Positions 60,577-64,000 of a stretch of 64,000 bases of DNA are shown in pieces. The notes under the pieces are model-generated. The model was not told where the DNA came from. It made no database searches and worked only from the letters and a program-made list of their open reading frames with translations. Numbering within the stretch: the stretch's first letter is position 1; every line of letters begins with the position of its first letter. The DNA lies in NCBI RefSeq assembly GCF_016925615.1, contig NZ_CP070499.1, positions 124,001-188,000 on the forward strand, written 5' to 3'. The position numbers and the translations under genes are program-made. The DNA is from Natronosporangium hydrolyticum. GTDB taxonomy: Bacteria > Actinomycetota > Actinomycetes > Mycobacteriales > Micromonosporaceae.

Positions 60577-60924
60577 GTGATGCCCGGCGGACAACCTGAC
60601 CTGCAGCAGTTGATGCAGCAGGCGCAGCAGATGCAGCAACAGCTCGCTACCGCGCAGGCCGAGCTGGCCGAGGCCGAGGTGACCGGCTCCGCCGGTGGCG
60701 GTCTGGTCACCGTGACGATCACCGGGGCCGGCGAGGTCACCGGGGTCAAGATCGACCCGAGCGCGGTGGACCCGGCGGACGTGGAGACGCTGGAAGATCT
60801 GGTCCTGGCGGCGTTCCACGCCGCGATGGCGGAGCAGCGCCAGCTCACCGAGGAGAAGATGGGCCCGCTCGCCGCTGGCCTCACCGGCGGGATGCCGGGG
60901 ATGCCCGGCCTGCCCGGCGCCTAG
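60577..60924 (+). CDS. YbaB/EbfC nucleoid-associated protein
   Basis: This 115-aa protein has an N-terminal coiled coil rich in Q and M (LQQLMQQAQQMQQQLATAQAEL), the core strand GGGLVTVTITGAGEVTGVKIDPSAVDP and the helix LEDLVLAAFHAAMAEQRQLTEEKMGPL, ending in an MPGMPGLPG tail. It binds DNA as a dimer. GTG 60577 is immediately followed by ATG 60580 and either may be used; GGGGAGA lies upstream. It sits between dnaX and recR, the classical order, with recR starting 9 nt after its stop. Confidence 0.93.
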   Translation: MMPGGQPDLQQLMQQAQQMQQQLATAQAELAEAEVTGSAGGGLVTVTITGAGEVTGVKIDPSAVDPADVETLEDLVLAAFHAAMAEQRQLTEEKMGPLAAGLTGGMPGMPGLPGA

Positions 60925-60933
60925 GCGGCGGCT

Positions 60934-61527
60934 GTGTACGAGGGGGCGATCCAGGATCTGATCGACGAGCTCGGTCGGCTGCCCGGGGTGGGCCCCAAGA
61001 GTGCGCAGCGGATCGCGTTCCATCTGCTCTCGGCGGACACCGCCGATGTCGACCGGCTCGCTACCTCGCTGCGCCGGGTCAAGGAGCTGGTGCGGTTCTG
61101 CGACACCTGTTTCAACGTGGCGGAGTCGCAGCAGTGCCGGATCTGTCGGGATGCCCGGCGCAGCGACGAGGTCCTCTGTGTGGTGGAGGAGCCGAAGGAC
61201 GTGGTGGCGATCGAGCGGACGAATGAGTTCCGGGGTCGCTATCACGTGCTCGGTGGGGCGATCAATCCATTGGAGGGGGTCGGGCCGGACCACCTGCGGG
61301 TGCGGGAGTTGATGGCCCGGCTCGCGGCGGGCGTGGTGAAGGAGCTGATCCTGGCCACCGATCCGAACACCGAGGGCGAGGCCACCGCAACGTATCTGGC
61401 GCTGATGGTCAAGCCGATGGGATTGAAGGTGACCAGGCTCGCCAGTGGCCTACCGGTCGGTGGTGATCTTGAGTATGCAGATGAGGTGACGCTCGGTCGG
61501 GCGTTCGAGGGCCGCCGCGCGGTCTGA
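60934..61527 (+). CDS. recR: Recombination mediator RecR
   Basis: This 197-aa protein has the N-terminal helix-hairpin-helix [20 protein letters not shown], the zinc finger [16 protein letters not shown], the Toprim domain [17 protein letters not shown] ... [15 protein letters not shown] and [16 protein letters not shown], and the Walker-like C-terminus. With RecF and RecO it loads RecA on gapped DNA. GTG start at 60934; co-transcribed with ybaB. Confidence 0.96.
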   Translation: MYEGAIQDLIDELGRLPGVGPKSAQRIAFHLLSADTADVDRLATSLRRVKELVRFCDTCFNVAESQQCRICRDARRSDEVLCVVEEPKDVVAIERTNEFRGRYHVLGGAINPLEGVGPDHLRVRELMARLAAGVVKELILATDPNTEGEATATYLALMVKPMGLKVTRLASGLPVGGDLEYADEVTLGRAFEGRRAV

Positions 61528-61537
61528 TGATCCGAAC

Positions 61538-61566
61538 GGCAACGAAACGGTACCAACTTCGTTGCC
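61538..61566 (+). terminator. Hairpin after recR
   Basis: GGCAACGAA ... TTCGTTGCC, 9-bp perfect arms and an 11-nt loop, starting 11 nt after the recR stop. No T-tract. Confidence 0.5.
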
Positions 61567-61644
61567 AGTGGTTCCCGTCTACCTCAACGAACGCTAAGGT
61601 CTGGCGCGTACCCACCATGTTCGGCGACATTGAGGTGATCCTCT

Positions 61645-63327
61645 ATGCGTGTTCCCCGGTTGAAGGCCGCCATCGCGGTCGGCGCCGCTGCCGCAGTGGC
61701 ATTGGCTGGCTGCGCCCAGAGTGAGAGAGACGATGATGACGACGCGAGCGTCGATACCGACGCGACATTGATTTTCGGCACCGCTGGTGAAGCGTTGACC
61801 CTCGACCCCACCTTCGCCAGCGATGGCGAGACCATGCGGGTGTCCCGGCAGGTCTTCGACACGCTGATCCAGGTGGCGCCGGGGACGACCGACATCGAGC
61901 CGGCGCTGGCGACCGAGTGGGAGTCGGACGAGTCCGGCACCGAGTGGACCTTTACGTTGCGCGACGACGTGCAGTTCCACGATGGCACCGACTTCAATGC
62001 CGAGGCCGTCTGCAGCAACTTCGATCGGTGGCACACCCTTGAGGGCGTCGCCCAAGAGCCCAGCATGAGCTACTACTGGCAGCAGATGTCCGGTGGCTTC
62101 GCCGAGAACGAGCCGGACCGCAGCGACCTGGGCGACCCGGTGTATGAGTCGTGTGCGGCTACCGACGAGCACACCGCGGTGATCAACCTGACTCGGGTGA
62201 CCAGCCGGTTCCCGTCGCTGCTGGTGTTGTCGCCGTTCGCGATGCACAGCCCGACCGCGTTGGCTGAGCATGACGCCTCCAACGTGACCGGTAGCGCGGG
62301 CGAGCCGAACTGGCCGCCGTACAGCTTGGAGCACCCGACCGGCACCGGGCCGTTCGTCTTCGAGAGCTGGGACCGCGCCACCCAGGAGATCACCCTGGTC
62401 CGCAACGAGGACTACTGGGGCGAGCCGGCCACCATCGGCCGGTTGATCTTCAAGGCGATCCCGGACGAGACCGGTCGCCGGCAGGCGCTGAGCGCTGGCG
62501 AGATCCACGGCTATGACCTGCCGTCGCCGGCCGACTGGGACACGCTGGAGTCGGAGGGCATGAACCTTGGGGTCCGGGAGACTCCGGTGAACCTGCTCTA
62601 CGTCGCGTTCACCCAGAACGCGAACGAGGCCCTGGAGGACCTCCGGGTGCGGCAGGCGATCGCTCATGCGCTCAACCGGCAGGGGCTGGTGGACGCGCTG
62701 ATGCCCGAGGGCGCCGAGGTCGCCACCCAGTTCCAGCCGCCGAACCTGGAGGGCTGGAACCCGGACGTGCCGACCTACGATTACGACCCGGAGCGGGCGA
62801 TCCAGCTGCTTGAGGACGCCGGTTACAGCGAGGGTGAGCTGGAGCTCAGCTTCTACTGGCCGACCGACGTGACCCGGCCGTACATGCCGAGCCCGCGCAG
62901 CATGATCGAGCTGTTCCAGCAGGACCTGGAGGATGTCGGCATCGTGGTCGAGCCGGTGTCGTTGCCGTGGAGCCCGGAGTACCTGGCCGATGTCCAGGCC
63001 GGCGAGGCCGATCTGCACTTCCTCGGCTGGACCGGCGACTACCCGGAGGCCTACAACTTCATCGGTACCTGGTTCTCCCGCGCGTTGCCGGCGTGGGGGT
63101 ACGAGTACGAGGAGCTGTGGGACCGGATGTCCGACGCGGACCAGACCGTGGACGATGAGGAGCGGTTCGCGATCTACGAGGAGCTCAACGCGATGATCAT
63201 GGAGTTCCTGCCGGGCGTGCCGGTGTCGCACATGCCGAACGGACTCGTCTTCGCCGACCACGTCTCCGGTGTGGAGATCAGCCCGTTGGCGCAGGAGCGG
63301 TTCGCCACCGCACAGATCGCCGAGTAG
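61645..63327 (+). CDS. ABC transporter substrate-binding lipoprotein (family 5, peptide/nickel type)
   Basis: This 560-aa protein has a lipoprotein signal (VPRLKAAIAVGAAAAVALAGC, Cys23 acylated) and an acidic DDDDD spacer. The SBP_bac_5 fold follows: TLDPTFASDGETMRVSRQVFDTL, WTFTLRDDVQFHDGTDFNAEAV, LVRNEDYWGEPATI, LRVRQAIAHALNRQGLVDAL and WTGDYPEAYNFIGTWFSR. It binds oligopeptides or a similar ligand outside the cell and delivers it to the permease encoded next. ATG 61645 follows GAGGTGAT. The protein is rich in Asp and Glu, as expected for an exposed lipoprotein. Confidence 0.92.
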   Translation: MRVPRLKAAIAVGAAAAVALAGCAQSERDDDDDASVDTDATLIFGTAGEALTLDPTFASDGETMRVSRQVFDTLIQVAPGTTDIEPALATEWESDESGTEWTFTLRDDVQFHDGTDFNAEAVCSNFDRWHTLEGVAQEPSMSYYWQQMSGGFAENEPDRSDLGDPVYESCAATDEHTAVINLTRVTSRFPSLLVLSPFAMHSPTALAEHDASNVTGSAGEPNWPPYSLEHPTGTGPFVFESWDRATQEITLVRNEDYWGEPATIGRLIFKAIPDETGRRQALSAGEIHGYDLPSPADWDTLESEGMNLGVRETPVNLLYVAFTQNANEALEDLRVRQAIAHALNRQGLVDALMPEGAEVATQFQPPNLEGWNPDVPTYDYDPERAIQLLEDAGYSEGELELSFYWPTDVTRPYMPSPRSMIELFQQDLEDVGIVVEPVSLPWSPEYLADVQAGEADLHFLGWTGDYPEAYNFIGTWFSRALPAWGYEYEELWDRMSDADQTVDDEERFAIYEELNAMIMEFLPGVPVSHMPNGLVFADHVSGVEISPLAQERFATAQIAE

Positions 63328-63342
63328 TCCAACCCGTCGACC

Positions 63343-63384
63343 GTGGCGCCGGGCGGCCGCTGACCCGCGGCCGCCCGGCGCCAC
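63343..63384 (+). promoter_or_regulatory. Intercistronic hairpin between binding-protein and permease genes
   Basis: Perfect 18-bp arms (63343-63360, 63367-63384) with a 6-nt loop lie in the 81-bp gap. In such operons a hairpin here usually stabilises the binding-protein message or partly terminates it, giving more binding protein than permease. Confidence 0.65.
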
Positions 63385-63408
63385 AGTCGACCCGCCGGTG
63401 GAGATCGA

Positions 63409-64000
63409 ATGTTTCGATTCGTCGTCCGGCGCCTGCTGCAGGTGATCCCCACGCTGGCAGGTCTGTCGGTCTTGTTGTTCATCTGGTTGCGGTCGCTGCC
63501 GGGAGGGCCGGAGACGGCGCTGCTCGGCGACCGGGCCACTCCGGAGGCGCGGGAGGCGATCCGGGCACGAATGGGCCTGGACGAGCCGCTGCTGGTGCAG
63601 TACGGCGCGTACATGCGCCGGGTGCTCAGCTTCGACCTCGGTAACTCAACGATGACCCAGCGGCCGGTGGTGGAGGAGTTCCTGCTCCGCTTCCCGGCCA
63701 CCGTGGAGTTGACGGTGGTCGCGATGGTGATCGCCATCGGCGCGGGGGTGCCGTTGGGCTACTTCGCGGCCCGCCGCCGCGGCGGGCCGCTGGACGGGTT
63801 GACGGTCGGCGGGTCGATGCTCGGCATCTGCACCCCGATCTTCTTCCTCGCCTTCCTGCTGAAGTGGGTCTTCGGCGAGAACCTGGGCTGGTTCCCGACC
63901 ACCGGGCGGCAGACCACCGGGATCGACGCCACCCACATCACCAACTTCTTCATCCTGGACGGCATCCTCACTCAGGAGTGGGACGCTGCCTGGGACGCGT
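63409..64000 (+). CDS. ABC transporter permease (DppB/OppB-like), 3' truncated by window
   Basis: The first about 197 residues are visible, starting MFRFVVRRLLQVIPTLAGLSVLLFIWLRSLPGGPE, the standard N-terminus of DppB-type permeases: one helix, then the extracytoplasmic loop with ARMGLDEPLLVQYGAYM and FDLGNSTMTQRPV. Further membrane helices follow (TVELTVVAMVIAIGAGVPLGYFAA; LGICTPIFFLAFLLKWVFG). GGTGGAGAT precedes the ATG. It follows the binding-protein gene in the same operon; the partner permease and ATPases should lie beyond 64000. Confidence 0.92.
   Translation, partial: MFRFVVRRLLQVIPTLAGLSVLLFIWLRSLPGGPETALLGDRATPEAREAIRARMGLDEPLLVQYGAYMRRVLSFDLGNSTMTQRPVVEEFLLRFPATVELTVVAMVIAIGAGVPLGYFAARRRGGPLDGLTVGGSMLGICTPIFFLAFLLKWVFGENLGWFPTTGRQTTGIDATHITNFFILDGILTQEWDAAWDA

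Noticed and set aside
61594-63384. 596-codon minus-strand ORF opposite the ABC binding-protein gene
   Set aside because: A shadow ORF of a high-GC gene: Arg/His/Val-rich composition, no domain and no ribosome site, while the plus strand encodes a full SBP_bac_5 protein.

Overview
The window comes from a very GC-rich actinobacterium, most likely a Micromonosporaceae member. This rests on the strong G/C third-position bias, many GTG starts, the order tRNA-Ser - 4.5S RNA - dnaX - ybaB - recR, DUF5926 and SCO6745-type proteins, and a Tad-pilus-associated LysM/BTAD regulator. The family assignment is inferred from gene content, not from a phylogenetic marker. I count about 65 protein genes, two tRNA-Ser genes and one small SRP RNA. 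There is no rRNA operon, CRISPR array, prophage or transposase.

Layout. 1-5.2 kb: end of a Tad-type pilus locus (TadE- and TadG-like proteins), a 1238-aa membrane protein joining LysM to a BTAD regulator, and a PH-domain membrane protein. 5.2-14 kb: cysteine desulfhydrase Cds1, a VapBC pair, a SARP regulator divergent from a SnoaL-like/FAD-oxidoreductase pair, a phosphoesterase, an AAA ATPase with a palindromic promoter, and a glycolipid-binding-fold protein. 14-18.2 kb: aromatic aminotransferase (Pat/HisC), an RDD protein and 4-hydroxyphenylpyruvate dioxygenase, divergent from an Lrp-type regulator. 18.2-24.4 kb: a beta-propeller membrane protein, class I fumarase, a second VapBC, a DUF4184 protein and class II fumarase. 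24.4-35.9 kb: mostly housekeeping genes (HAD phosphatases, SerS, OsmC, a metallopeptidase, PheA, arginine deiminase, DUF5926, a histidine kinase plus an HATPase protein, GDPD plus rhodanese). 36-49 kb: an envelope-polymer region with three LCP ligases, a MEDS-STAS protein, a UXS-like epimerase, an ABC-2 exporter, a polyprenyl-phosphate sugar transferase, a DNA glycosylase and a GT4 glycosyltransferase. 49-51 kb: an Rpn-like protein and about 1 kb of gene-free, repeat-rich DNA. 51-57 kb: oxidoreductases, an AraC regulator, a nucleotidyltransferase/CDP-alcohol phosphotransferase pair and DeoD. 57-61.6 kb: tRNA-Ser(CGA), tRNA-Ser(GGA), SRP RNA, dnaX, ybaB and recR. 61.6-64 kb: the start of a peptide/nickel-type ABC importer.

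Two window-wide patterns stand out. First, about 25 genes have a TANNNT-type -10 hexamer 6-8 nt before the start codon, so they should be transcribed as leaderless mRNAs; this also fixes several start codons. Second, the intergenic spaces hold several families of palindromic repeats: a roughly 65-bp TGATCA-ended element in four copies, a long hairpin present twice with compensatory base changes, an 80-bp MITE-like pair, and a 33-bp perfect inverted repeat. In one place an element supplies the stop codons of both convergent neighbours.
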